Of a DNA stretch of 28,655 nucleotides, positions 20,289-28,528 are shown in pieces. The position numbers and the translations under genes were made by a program. This DNA is from a virus, in IMG/VR virus record IMGVR_UViG_3300025645_000342, positions 1 to 28,655 of that record; one strand, given 5' to 3'. Numbering within the stretch: the first letter of the stretch is position 1; every line of letters begins with the position of its first letter. Below the pieces are notes generated by a model. It was given only the letters and a program-made list of their open reading frames with translations, was not told where the DNA came from and made no database searches.

Positions 20289-20984
20289 ATGAAAGTCAAA
20301 TTTCAAGTTCCAGCAAGTCTCAAGGACATTCCTTTGAAGGACTACATCGCATACCAAAAGATATTGGACGCAAACAAGGACGCTCAAGAAAGCGAGTTTG
20401 TGACGATGAAGATGGTCAGCATATTCTGCAACGTCAGTTATGAGGACTTACAGAAACTGAGCCTGACGCAGTATGATGTCGTTGTCCAGATGCTGCAAGA
20501 TGTGTTCGGACAGAAGCCAACATTCAGAAACAGAATCAAGATTGGAGATACTGACTTTGGTTTCATACCGAAGCTGGACGATATTAGTCTGGGTGAGTAT
20601 GTAGACCTTGAAAACTATATGAAGTCACCAACTACCTACCACAAGGCAATGGCTGTCCTTTACAGACCTGTCACCTTGAAGGTTAAGGAAACATATCTTA
20701 TCGAAGATTACGAAGGCTCTGATAAGTACGCTGAGTTCTTTCTGGATTGCGATTTAGAGACAACACTTGGAGCGATGCTTTTTTTTTGGAATTTAGGAAA
20801 AGAATTGCTGAGCGATATGAAGACCTATTTACAGGAGGAATTGAAGACAACGAATATGGAGAGCGAGCACAGTTTGGACAGCGATGGGGCTGGTATCAAT
20901 CAATCGTTCATCTGGCAGATGGAAGCGTCACTCGAATTGATGAAGTCACAAAAATGGCACTCCATAAATGTCTGCTTAAACTGA
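20289..20984 (+). CDS. Tail assembly chaperone, short form (G-like)
   Basis: A 231-residue protein, MKVKFQVPASLKDIPLKDYI onward. Residues 1-165 are a helical/strand domain (SIFCNVSYEDLQKLSLTQYD; FIPKLDDISLGEYVDLENYM) ending in GAMLFF, where codons run over a T9 tract. In frame the protein goes on as WNLGKELLSDMKTYLQ and ends with INQSFIWQMEASLELMKSQK. I read this as the G-like product of a G/GT pair. Such proteins hold the tape measure ready for tube assembly. The 198 nt after the T9 tract code in two frames. The family link to Bacteroidota tail chaperones is from memory. Confidence 0.7.
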   Translation: MKVKFQVPASLKDIPLKDYIAYQKILDANKDAQESEFVTMKMVSIFCNVSYEDLQKLSLTQYDVVVQMLQDVFGQKPTFRNRIKIGDTDFGFIPKLDDISLGEYVDLENYMKSPTTYHKAMAVLYRPVTLKVKETYLIEDYEGSDKYAEFFLDCDLETTLGAMLFFWNLGKELLSDMKTYLQEELKTTNMESEHSLDSDGAGINQSFIWQMEASLELMKSQKWHSINVCLN

Positions 20985-21046
20985 TGTTTGATAAGCAGAA
21001 AACAGAAATCGAAAGCAACGAGTTAAAACGCAAGCAAAGAGGATGA
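20289..21046 (+). CDS. Tail assembly chaperone, -1 frameshift fusion (GT-like)
   Basis: Slipping -1 at T-TTT-TTT within the T9 tract (20779-20787) joins the first 166 codons to a second frame starting LEFRKRIAERYEDLFTGG and containing FGQRWGWYQSIVHLADG, TRIDEVTKMALHKCL and KQKTEIESNELKRK. The fusion has 252 residues. The second frame is open from 20735 to 21046 but has no ATG before its conserved WGWY part, so it needs the frameshift. The Q-R-W-G-W-Y ... H-K-C-L pattern is familiar from chaperone T domains next to Bacteroidota tail genes. A sequencing error in the homopolymer is the main alternative. Confidence 0.65.
20779..20787 (+). promoter_or_regulatory. T9 slippery site for -1 frameshifting
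   Basis: Nine T in a row follow GC and precede GGAATT. In the upstream frame the codons are CTT TTT TTT TGG, so T-TTT-TTT is a perfect X-XXY-YYZ heptamer. The next codon in the -1 frame is TTG. Polymerase slippage adding one U would give the same fusion. I saw no obvious downstream pseudoknot, but I could not fold the RNA. Confidence 0.65.
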
Positions 21047-21507
21047 GACAATTTTACACAGTAACGCAGAAGCTACACGACTTATTGATAGCAGATAATA
21101 ATGTCAACGTGGTGACGATAGGAGATGTTTCAGAGGCTGATTTAGCGAAGCAAAGTATTTTTCCATTGGCTCATATTATCGTTGGCGATACGTCTTTAAA
21201 TGGCTCGACAATGACCTTGAACTTTACGGTTATATGTATGGATGTGGTTGACATCAACAAGAGCCAACTCAGAAATGAGACTGAGCCGTTTTACGGAATG
21301 GATAACTTGCAAGATATCTGGAACACGCAGCTTCAAGTTTGTAACCGATTGGTTGAGCAGCTACGCAGAGGCACAGCTTTCAGCAACAACTTTCAATTGA
21401 CTGATTCAATTACAGCAACACCATTCCAAGATAGGTTTGAAAATCTGCTTGCTGGTTGGGCAATAGACATTGCTATTGATGTACCGAATTCAGAAATCTG
21501 TATCTGA
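21043..21507 (+). CDS. Tail terminator / completion protein candidate
   Basis: A 154-residue protein overlapping the frameshift product by 4 nt (ATGA). The layout YTVTQKLHDLLIADNNVNVVTIGDVSEADLAKQSIFPLAHIIV, then STMTLNFTVICMDVVD and a helix, fits the small alpha/beta terminator proteins (lambda gpU-like or HK97 gp10-neighbour type) that cap the tube. TPFQDRFENLLAGWAIDIAIDV at the end agrees with this fold. The assignment is by motif order and position between chaperone and tail-completion genes. Confidence 0.6.
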   Translation: MRQFYTVTQKLHDLLIADNNVNVVTIGDVSEADLAKQSIFPLAHIIVGDTSLNGSTMTLNFTVICMDVVDINKSQLRNETEPFYGMDNLQDIWNTQLQVCNRLVEQLRRGTAFSNNFQLTDSITATPFQDRFENLLAGWAIDIAIDVPNSEICI

Positions 21508-22082
21508 TGGCTGGCAGAGTAAAAGGTGCAAGAGATAAAGCGTTAGCTGACTTTGCTGATAACGTGGTTCGATTAGCTAAAATCAACGTGGGTAAAACCT
21601 ACACAGCTAAAAATTCACGCGGTAAAAGCTACAAGAAGCGCATTGATAATAGCGGTAAGCTACGCAATTCAATTACATCTGAATTAAAGACAACCACTAA
21701 AGATGGAAGATTCAGTAAAGGATTCATCATCTTTAAGATGTTGGAGTACGGTCTGAATGTAGATAAGGGCAGACGAGCAGGTAAGGGAGTCCCTCCGAAA
21801 GTCTTGATTGATTGGATTAAGAAAAAGCCGTTGAGGATTCGTGACCTAGAGACAGGCTCATTTGTAAAGCAAACTGAGTCAAGGGTGAAAGGACTAGCAT
21901 ACGTTATCAATCGAAAGATTAAAAAGTATGGCATTCCAGCTACTAACTTCTTCACCGATGCTTACGAAAGCCAAGAGGAAAAACTATTCAGTCAACTTCA
22001 AGAAGCCATTGCTCAAGACAACATAGAATATATTGAATCACAAATAGACCTACTCAATGCCAACAGCACTAAAAAATCATAG
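21507..22082 (+). CDS. HK97-gp10-like tail completion protein
   Basis: A 191-residue basic protein. KALADFADNVVRLAKINVGK, then SGKLRNSITSEL and FKMLEYGLNVDKGRRAGKGVPPKVLIDWIKKK give the HK97 gp10-like pattern (helix, S-G-x-L-R, Y-G-x-x-V/x-x-G-R). Such proteins join head and tail or cap the tail. It shares its first base with the preceding stop and overlaps the next gene by 26 nt. Confidence 0.68.
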   Translation: MAGRVKGARDKALADFADNVVRLAKINVGKTYTAKNSRGKSYKKRIDNSGKLRNSITSELKTTTKDGRFSKGFIIFKMLEYGLNVDKGRRAGKGVPPKVLIDWIKKKPLRIRDLETGSFVKQTESRVKGLAYVINRKIKKYGIPATNFFTDAYESQEEKLFSQLQEAIAQDNIEYIESQIDLLNANSTKKS

Positions 22083-24000
22083 ACCTGTAAGGACAAGGTC
22101 ACCGTTCTTTATTAACTGCGTACCAACGACAGGTAATACAATTGAAAGCGCGACATTAACAGTTAAGATTAAGAATGGAAATCGCTCTGCGGCTTCAGTA
22201 GGCACTACATTAAAAACATACACACTATCGAAAACCAATGCAGTTGATGGTATAATTGTGTTTGATATTGCGCCATTAGCATCTGACTACATTCAGCACA
22301 ACGTAACTGAGCGAATCATTGGAGTCAATTACGACATCGCCACAAATGCAAACCTTGACAGTAATGATAATGGTTCACAGTTTACGACAACAGTAGATAC
22401 GACAACTTTCTGCAACCTGAAGGTCGGCGATAAGTTTACAATTAAAACGCCTGCGTTTGTAGGCACAGCAGCATCGCCTTGTAATGTAAGTTGGAGCGCG
22501 ACCGTTTGGTATGCAACTGTGCTTTCATTCAATGCAACATCTATCACATTTGATTTAGGCGAAGCGACACCAAAAGCTGTGTGTATCGCGAACACAACCG
22601 TTGCGTTAAGCTATGCTGCCGAAGTCAGAGCAGATAATCACGCGGAGGCAAACGAAGTTCTTTTTATTGATATTAGCAAGTCGGTTGTAGATAATTCAAC
22701 AACCACAGTTACCGATGAGTACTTTACCGCTAATTATGGATACGGTGGATTTAAAGATGGAGTCAACTTCTTGCCGACAACATCAGCATCAGGAAACTAT
22801 GGAACGCCTGCTTGGTCACCAACAGTTGCGAAAGGTACAGATGTTACAATAATGGCAACGGATTGCTATCGGCAAATTGGTCAAGATAGCTACGCGGTGC
22901 TTCCAATATTTACAGGTGAGTTTGATAGAAACAATCCTGATATAAAAACTTTTGGTCGTATTAAGTGGGGTGATGGCACAAATTGGTTGACAAGAATAAA
23001 CGATGACTATACGCCTATAACAAACGTATATGACATTGAGATTATGCCATCTGATGATGCGATTGAAAAAGTGGAGAATTCAGTAACGTATCTGCCTTTA
23101 GGAAAGAAGAACCTTTGTTCTAATTTTGTCACAGGAAAAGACTATTTGCGAGTCGGTCACTTCATTAATAGAAATGACGCAGGAAGTCCGCAAACAACAA
23201 CGCGAGGAGTTTCAATCACATTCACATCTCAAAGTCAATTCAGCGTAAACGCAGGACAAGACTTAACGTTAATAGTTGCCAACGATGCAGTTACCAATGA
23301 TGTAATTAATATTCTTGGAATTGGTTTTGACGCAGGCGGCGGCACAATTTATCCAAGTTTTGATGAAGAGTTGACGGTTCTTAGCGCGACATCAACACAA
23401 ATAATCCTTGACATAACCACATTGTCAGCTTATCTACAAGGTTATTTATTAGAACTATCTACAACACAAGAGCCATTAGCTTTTTATTTAATTGGCGATG
23501 ATATTCCAAGATTCACAGGCGAGAATATTATTGCTTCAGTCAATGACCAATCTACGCTAAGATATGAGATTATCTGCGAACCAAAGTATGAAGTAGTTGA
23601 CTGTTTATTTGTCAACAAGTTTGGTTTCTGGGACAGCTTCAGCTTCTTGAAAAAGTCAATGACACAGATGTCTACAACTGAAAGTAAATACAAACGAAAC
23701 ATTGGTGAAGTTGTGGATAATGCGTACACATACAATCTTAATGCAGCGCAAAAGCAGAGATACAATGTCAACGGTTCAAAGTCTATAATCGTAAACACAG
23801 GCTTTGTAAACGAGTCGTTTAGTTTGCTTCTTGAAGAGATAATGTTGAGCGAAAGCATTGTGCTAATTATTGATGATGTTTTCACTCCTGTCACAATTCA
23901 AACCAACCAAGTTGAGTTTAAGAAATCTGTAAATGATAAGTTGATAAATTACGCGTTGACCTTTGATTTTGCTTACAACGAGTTGAATGATGTGGTCTGA
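22057..24000 (+). CDS. Large tail-tip/distal tail structural protein
   Basis: A 647-residue beta-rich protein. The first half has repeated Thr/Asn-rich strands (ATLTVKIKNGN; TVDTTTFCNLKVGDKFTIK). The last third carries CLFVNKFGFWDSFSFLKKSM, KYKRNIGEVVDNAYTYNLNAAQKQRYNVNGSK and a VTIQTNQVEFKKSVNDKLINYALTFDFAY ending. I associate this end with Bacteroidota phage tail-tip proteins, where it may play the distal-tail-protein role. It lies upstream of the other large tail protein and the tape measure. Exact position in the tip is inferred. Confidence 0.6.
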   Translation: MPTALKNHRPVRTRSPFFINCVPTTGNTIESATLTVKIKNGNRSAASVGTTLKTYTLSKTNAVDGIIVFDIAPLASDYIQHNVTERIIGVNYDIATNANLDSNDNGSQFTTTVDTTTFCNLKVGDKFTIKTPAFVGTAASPCNVSWSATVWYATVLSFNATSITFDLGEATPKAVCIANTTVALSYAAEVRADNHAEANEVLFIDISKSVVDNSTTTVTDEYFTANYGYGGFKDGVNFLPTTSASGNYGTPAWSPTVAKGTDVTIMATDCYRQIGQDSYAVLPIFTGEFDRNNPDIKTFGRIKWGDGTNWLTRINDDYTPITNVYDIEIMPSDDAIEKVENSVTYLPLGKKNLCSNFVTGKDYLRVGHFINRNDAGSPQTTTRGVSITFTSQSQFSVNAGQDLTLIVANDAVTNDVINILGIGFDAGGGTIYPSFDEELTVLSATSTQIILDITTLSAYLQGYLLELSTTQEPLAFYLIGDDIPRFTGENIIASVNDQSTLRYEIICEPKYEVVDCLFVNKFGFWDSFSFLKKSMTQMSTTESKYKRNIGEVVDNAYTYNLNAAQKQRYNVNGSKSIIVNTGFVNESFSLLLEEIMLSESIVLIIDDVFTPVTIQTNQVEFKKSVNDKLINYALTFDFAYNELNDVV

Positions 24001-24026
24001 TAACCAAGCAGTTAGAAGTTTGTTTA

Positions 24027-24095
24027 TGCGGTCGCATTGCGGTCGCATCCATTTGGCAATGCCACAAGACAAGATAAGACAAGATAAGACAAGAC
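24027..24095 (+). repeat. Intergenic repeat island between tail-tip genes
   Basis: This 99-nt gap, the longest gap between genes in the tail operon, holds two kinds of tandem repeat. TGCGGTCGCAT occurs twice back to back (24027-24037, 24038-24048), is GC-rich in an AT-rich genome, and can pair ATGCG with CGCAT. A run of ANAAG pentamers follows (ACAAG/ATAAG, about 24064-24095). No promoter or terminator is evident. A 25-codon frame (24026-24103) runs across it but looks like repeat translation. It may be a protein-binding site or a recombination seam. Confidence 0.7.
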
Positions 24096-24099
24096 TATT

Positions 24100-26601
24100 A
24101 TGAGGTTGAATGTTGAGGTTTATATTGGTAATGACAGGCTTGATTTGTTTGAAGATGAGAATATTGAGATGAACCGAACTGTTAAGGATTTTCGAGATTT
24201 GGATAAAGTCTTTTCTGACTTCACGCAATCGTTCACTATTCCTGCATCGAAGCAGAATAATATTGCGATGTCGCATTGGTATGATGAAAGTCTTGCGACA
24301 GGTTTCAACCCAGCAACAAAGAAAGCGGCACGAATAGACATAAACACCCTACCTTTTCGAAGCGGTTATATTTGGCTGAAACGCGCAGTATTAAAGAACG
24401 GAAGCGTTGATTTTTACGAGGTTGAGTTCTTCAGCGAAATGACTAACCTAAACGAAATCTTTGGAAAGGACACTTTACCAGAGCTAGGCACAAATGTAGC
24501 CTCGTCTTTGGACTATGATAGCTTCACAGACGCATTACAAGACCGCGTAGGGGCTTCAAATAATGTTTTGATACCAATGGCTACAAGCCAAAGAAATTGG
24601 ACGTTAGAGGGCTTTAAAACGCTTGGTAGTATAAATGCAAACGAATTACCCAACAACCCTACATACCTCCAAAGGACACTTTCACCTTCAACGGTTACAG
24701 ACCCACAAAATAGATTCAACACTTCGATAAACTGTTTTAAACAAGATTCTGGAAGTGGTACGGATTTATTTGCAGTTACTTTAATACCAGCCGATCCAAC
24801 AGCAACTTGGAAAATTGAAGCAAGGGATGAGCAAGATAATTACAGTTCAATATTGGGCGCAACAGCTTTCAATACAGGCGCGGCTTCTGATATTGTTTCT
24901 ATACCTGAGAATATACCTTTTCAGAATGTTGCTTTCATGTTTCAACATTTTCCATCCTGTGAATTTAAGTTAATCATTACTTCAACAATAGGTGGGGACG
25001 ACCAGTCGACTCAATGCGTTTATGACTATTACCAAAATGGTGGTTTACTTTATGAGTTAAAACCAGCACTTCGAGCCGATGTAATACTCGAAGCAATACA
25101 GAGTAAGTACGGGATAACATTTAGCTCTGACTTTTTTAACACAAACGCATGGCGCGACATTTATGTGTGGGCAAATCGTGAAGAAGGTTTTGGCAATCAT
25201 TACAAAATGGACTACGTGCAACTAACGGGTGGCACAGAAATAATAGACACGAACGGCTATTGGTCAACGGGTTCTAATGAATTACAGATTCCAGCTGGCT
25301 CAGGCGCGTTAACATTTACAGTTGGGGTAACGGTGTTGCAAAGTTTCTATGATGAAATGAATAATACGCTACCTACGCCAACGGTTACACTTCTTTGCAT
25401 GGATTACACAACAGGTTCGGGTGTGCTTTATGAGGAGGTTAACTTTGAACCCAACCTAGTTAATTCACATGATTTTGAGTTTCCTGATTCTGGAGACGAT
25501 AAAGATTTTAAATTCTTTGTGAAGTCTAGTTATCCAGAGTTGTTTAATTGGGTTATCTCAGGTGATGAGTTGTTAATTGAAAAAGAGCGTGAAGAGTTTG
25601 ACAACGATTCAAGTTGTGTTTTTTACTTCACAGATCAAAGCTATACAGACGCGCAAACAGGGGAAACGAAATATATTAAAGGTGGCTTACCAGCTCAAAA
25701 GGTTTCGGAGTGGTTGGCTGGGATAATTAAGATGTTCAACTTAGTTATCACACCAACATCAAACACGACATTCGATGTTAAAACTTTAGACGATTGGAAG
25801 AGTGGAGGCGTAGAAATAGATGTTACAAAATACATTGATAATTCAGAAGTGAGTGTTCAACCAGCAGAACTTTACAGCGAAATTAAATTTGGTTACGAAG
25901 AAACTGAATCTATCATTGGTCAAGAGTTTAGAAACATAAACGGGGTTGGTTATGGAGATTTGGAGCTTGAAATTCGAGACACATTTGGAGACGCGATAAG
26001 CTCTGAAAAGTTCGAAATAAAAGTGCCGTTCGATAATCCAAGCTGGTCTAGGTTAACAAATTACGCACCACATACAGCAAACGCTGAACTGTTAAGCGAA
26101 TTACTCGCAATGCAGTACATCAATAAAAACCTTGAAACAATAAAAAGTAAGACGGTCATGTTTTACTATGCCGAACAGATTAACCTTGAAACAGCTAACG
26201 AAACAAAGTACTCATTTAGGAAATTCTACCGCGAAGTTTTAGGAGCAATATTAGTTGACAAGTTCTGGAAGTATAACCTTTGCTTTCAATACAATACAGA
26301 CGATGATTCTTATACTCACTCGCTAAACTTTGGCAGCGAAGTTAATCCTTTCACATTAACGGACGGAACAGCGACAAGTCCAACCATTTACAAATCATTC
26401 TGGGAAGACTACATAACTGACCTATACGACTTGTCAATGCGCAGGACAATGCTGAAAGCAATATTGCCATTGCATCTAATGTTAGATATTAAGGTTAATG
26501 ATGTGCTAACTATAAACACCAAGAAATACACGATAAATAATATGCGGCTGAACCTAACGACAGGCGAAGCTATGTTTGAACTTTTAACACTTGTGGAATG
26601 A
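24100..26601 (+). CDS. Large baseplate/tail-tip hub protein
   Basis: An 833-residue protein. The N-terminus (RLDLFEDENIEMNRTVKDFRDLDKVFSDFTQSFTIPASKQN; FNPATKKAARIDINTLPF; EVEFFSEMTNLNEIFGKD) is a familiar start of Bacteroidota phage tail-tip proteins. The C-terminal third has EWLAGIIKMFNLVITPTSNTTFDVKTLDDWK, similar to hub-type D4 domains, and ends MFELLTLVE. It likely forms the tail tip or hub, with host contact in the variable middle. It carries both GATC sites and five of six CATG sites that I found in the genome, which suggests that its middle (about 24.7-26.2 kb) came by recent exchange. Confidence 0.65.
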   Translation: MRLNVEVYIGNDRLDLFEDENIEMNRTVKDFRDLDKVFSDFTQSFTIPASKQNNIAMSHWYDESLATGFNPATKKAARIDINTLPFRSGYIWLKRAVLKNGSVDFYEVEFFSEMTNLNEIFGKDTLPELGTNVASSLDYDSFTDALQDRVGASNNVLIPMATSQRNWTLEGFKTLGSINANELPNNPTYLQRTLSPSTVTDPQNRFNTSINCFKQDSGSGTDLFAVTLIPADPTATWKIEARDEQDNYSSILGATAFNTGAASDIVSIPENIPFQNVAFMFQHFPSCEFKLIITSTIGGDDQSTQCVYDYYQNGGLLYELKPALRADVILEAIQSKYGITFSSDFFNTNAWRDIYVWANREEGFGNHYKMDYVQLTGGTEIIDTNGYWSTGSNELQIPAGSGALTFTVGVTVLQSFYDEMNNTLPTPTVTLLCMDYTTGSGVLYEEVNFEPNLVNSHDFEFPDSGDDKDFKFFVKSSYPELFNWVISGDELLIEKEREEFDNDSSCVFYFTDQSYTDAQTGETKYIKGGLPAQKVSEWLAGIIKMFNLVITPTSNTTFDVKTLDDWKSGGVEIDVTKYIDNSEVSVQPAELYSEIKFGYEETESIIGQEFRNINGVGYGDLELEIRDTFGDAISSEKFEIKVPFDNPSWSRLTNYAPHTANAELLSELLAMQYINKNLETIKSKTVMFYYAEQINLETANETKYSFRKFYREVLGAILVDKFWKYNLCFQYNTDDDSYTHSLNFGSEVNPFTLTDGTATSPTIYKSFWEDYITDLYDLSMRRTMLKAILPLHLMLDIKVNDVLTINTKKYTINNMRLNLTTGEAMFELLTLVE

Positions 26602-26741
26602 TAAAGGACATAATTGAATTACTCAAAACAGATGATTGGCACGATGGCGGTCAGTTGACTCAATTTGCAAAGGGCAAGTATAAAGTGCCGCAGAACTTAA
26701 CCGAATTTAAAAACTACTTCAAACTACAAACTAATGGCTGA
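26598..26741 (+). CDS. 47-residue protein before the tape measure
   Basis: From the ATG at 26598 (ATGA overlap with the hub gene) to 26741, overlapping the tape measure by 8 nt. The product starts MIKDIIELLKTDDWHDGGQL and ends FKNYFKLQTNG. Coupling at both ends and the exact filling of the gap support a gene. It looks like a small globular tail protein; function unknown. Confidence 0.6.
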   Translation: MIKDIIELLKTDDWHDGGQLTQFAKGKYKVPQNLTEFKNYFKLQTNG

Positions 26742-28518
26742 AACAATAAAAAAGGTAGTTGAGATTGAGATTGATGTTGATAGCGGTGATATTAAACAAG
26801 TAGGCAAAGATGTAGAAGGCGTTGGTAAGGACTTAAAGAAAGCTGAAAAAGGCACATCAGGGCTTGCTGGTGGATTCAAGAAAGTCGGTACAGCTATAAA
26901 AGCAGCAGGCATCGGATTACTGATTGCCGCTTTAGGAACTTTGGTTGAGGTATTTAGAAGCAATCAAGGGGCAATAGACGCTTTTGAAACAGGTCTGACA
27001 GCTTTGAAAATAGCTTCAAATGATTTGTTTAAATTCTTAGAAGGAAATGTCGGTGCTGTTGTAGATTATTTTAAACGAATCTTTGAAGACCCTAAGGAAG
27101 CATTAATAGACTTTGCTGATGCGTTCAAGAAAAACATACAAGAACGCTTTGATTCTTATCTTGATACATTAGGCTTTTTAGCGAGTGCTGTTAAGAAGGT
27201 ATTTAGTGGAGACTTTGCGGGTGCGATGGATGATGTTAAGGCAGCAGGTAAGGAATCATTAGATGTTCTAACAGGTGTAAATAATTCCTTTGACAAAGCA
27301 ACGGAGGTAGTAAATGAAGCGGTTACAGCAATAAGTGACTACACATCGGAAACATTAAAAAGCGCGAATGCTTCTGTTGAACTTAGTAAGGCAGCAGAAA
27401 TTGCAGTTATAAAGCAACAAGCCTTAATTCAGGAGTTTGACAGGGCGGCTGAACTTCAAAGACAGATTCGAGATGATGAAACAAAATCATTTGAAGAGCG
27501 CATCGCAGCAAACGAAAAGCTAGGTGAAATACTCAAAGACCAAATCGAAGCAGAAACAGCGTTAGTTGATATTCAACAAAGAGCAATCGAGGATAGATTA
27601 TCCAAAGGGTTAATACCTGAGTTTGAAGCTAAAAAAGAACTGTTACAATTAGATACCGAGAGGCTTGATATATTAGCAAAGGTCACAGGTTTTGAATCTG
27701 AACAGCTAATCAATAGAAACAGCCTACTAAGGGAACAAGCAGATATACAAAACGAGATACAACAACAAGCGATTGACCGGCAAAAAGAATTAGACGGCAT
27801 TAGCCTTGAGGTAATGGAAGACGGCATCGATAAAGAGTTGATGATGTCAGCTATGAAGTACGATGCTTTATACGCACAAGCCGAAGGTAATGCAGAACTG
27901 CAAACCCAAATAACAGAGGCGCAAGAAAAAGCCGCGCTTGAAATAGTTGAAAAATACGAAGATGAAGCATTAAAAAAGCGAAAAGAAAATATAGAAGAAG
28001 CTACTAAAGCAACAACCGCAGTAACAAAAGCAGGTATTGAATCTGTAATAAGTTTGAACGATGCCTTAGTTGATAGCCAACTTGTAACAGCTAAGAAAGG
28101 TTTTCAAATTGCGAAGACTTTATCTATTGCAAACGCCACGATATCAACAGCGGAAGCGAGTATTGCGGCTTATAAGTCTGTGGTTGGCATTCCTTATGTA
28201 GGTCCAGTCCTCGCCCCTATTGCGGCTGGTATTGCAGTAGCGGCTGGTGTTGCTCAAATCTCATCTATCGCAAATCAGCAATTCAATACAAGCGGAGGAG
28301 GTGCGCCATCAGTTGGTGGCGGAGGAGCATCAACACCATCAGCAGGCGGAGGAGGTGCGCCACAATTCAACACAGTCGGAACAAGCGGATTTAATCAAGT
28401 GGCTGGCAGTATTGCCAATCAGAATCAAGAGCCTGTAAAAGCCTATGTTGTATCGACAGATATAACGAGCCAGCAGAGCCTTGACAGAAATAGCAGAAAC
28501 AAAGCAAGTTTTCCTTAA
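26734..28518 (+). CDS. Tape measure protein
   Basis: A 594-residue protein. An N-terminal helix (VEIEIDVDSGDIKQVGKDVEGVGKDL) leads to a hydrophobic segment at about 52-72 (AIKAAGIGLLIAALGTLVEVF). A long charged coiled-coil region occupies about 210-430. A second hydrophobic stretch at about 480-515 (VGIPYVGPVLAPIAAGIAVAAGVAQ) precedes a Gly/Ser-rich tail and the ending KAYVVSTDITSQQSLDRNSR, which I know from Bacteroidota tape measures. Tape length sets tail length; 594 residues at about 0.15 nm each predict a short tail near 90 nm. No lysozyme domain is seen. Confidence 0.82.
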   Translation: MAETIKKVVEIEIDVDSGDIKQVGKDVEGVGKDLKKAEKGTSGLAGGFKKVGTAIKAAGIGLLIAALGTLVEVFRSNQGAIDAFETGLTALKIASNDLFKFLEGNVGAVVDYFKRIFEDPKEALIDFADAFKKNIQERFDSYLDTLGFLASAVKKVFSGDFAGAMDDVKAAGKESLDVLTGVNNSFDKATEVVNEAVTAISDYTSETLKSANASVELSKAAEIAVIKQQALIQEFDRAAELQRQIRDDETKSFEERIAANEKLGEILKDQIEAETALVDIQQRAIEDRLSKGLIPEFEAKKELLQLDTERLDILAKVTGFESEQLINRNSLLREQADIQNEIQQQAIDRQKELDGISLEVMEDGIDKELMMSAMKYDALYAQAEGNAELQTQITEAQEKAALEIVEKYEDEALKKRKENIEEATKATTAVTKAGIESVISLNDALVDSQLVTAKKGFQIAKTLSIANATISTAEASIAAYKSVVGIPYVGPVLAPIAAGIAVAAGVAQISSIANQQFNTSGGGAPSVGGGGASTPSAGGGGAPQFNTVGTSGFNQVAGSIANQNQEPVKAYVVSTDITSQQSLDRNSRNKASFP

Positions 28519-28528
28519 AAACAAAACC

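Noticed and set aside
23712-23720. Perfect DnaA-box sequence TGTGGATAA
   Set aside because: A single hit inside a tail gene, about what chance allows for a 9-mer on two strands; no cluster or AT-rich unwinding region next to it.
24026-24103. 25-codon frame across the repeat island with an ATGA junction
   Set aside because: Its sequence is only a translation of the tandem repeats; junction overlap alone is weak evidence.
23484-24276. Minus-strand open frames of 136 and 137 codons near 24 kb
   Set aside because: They lie antisense to two credible tail genes, have shadow-like composition and no start signals.
26734-28518. Lysozyme or peptidase domain in the tape measure
   Set aside because: No catalytic motif seen; the protein is short, coiled coil and Gly-rich.
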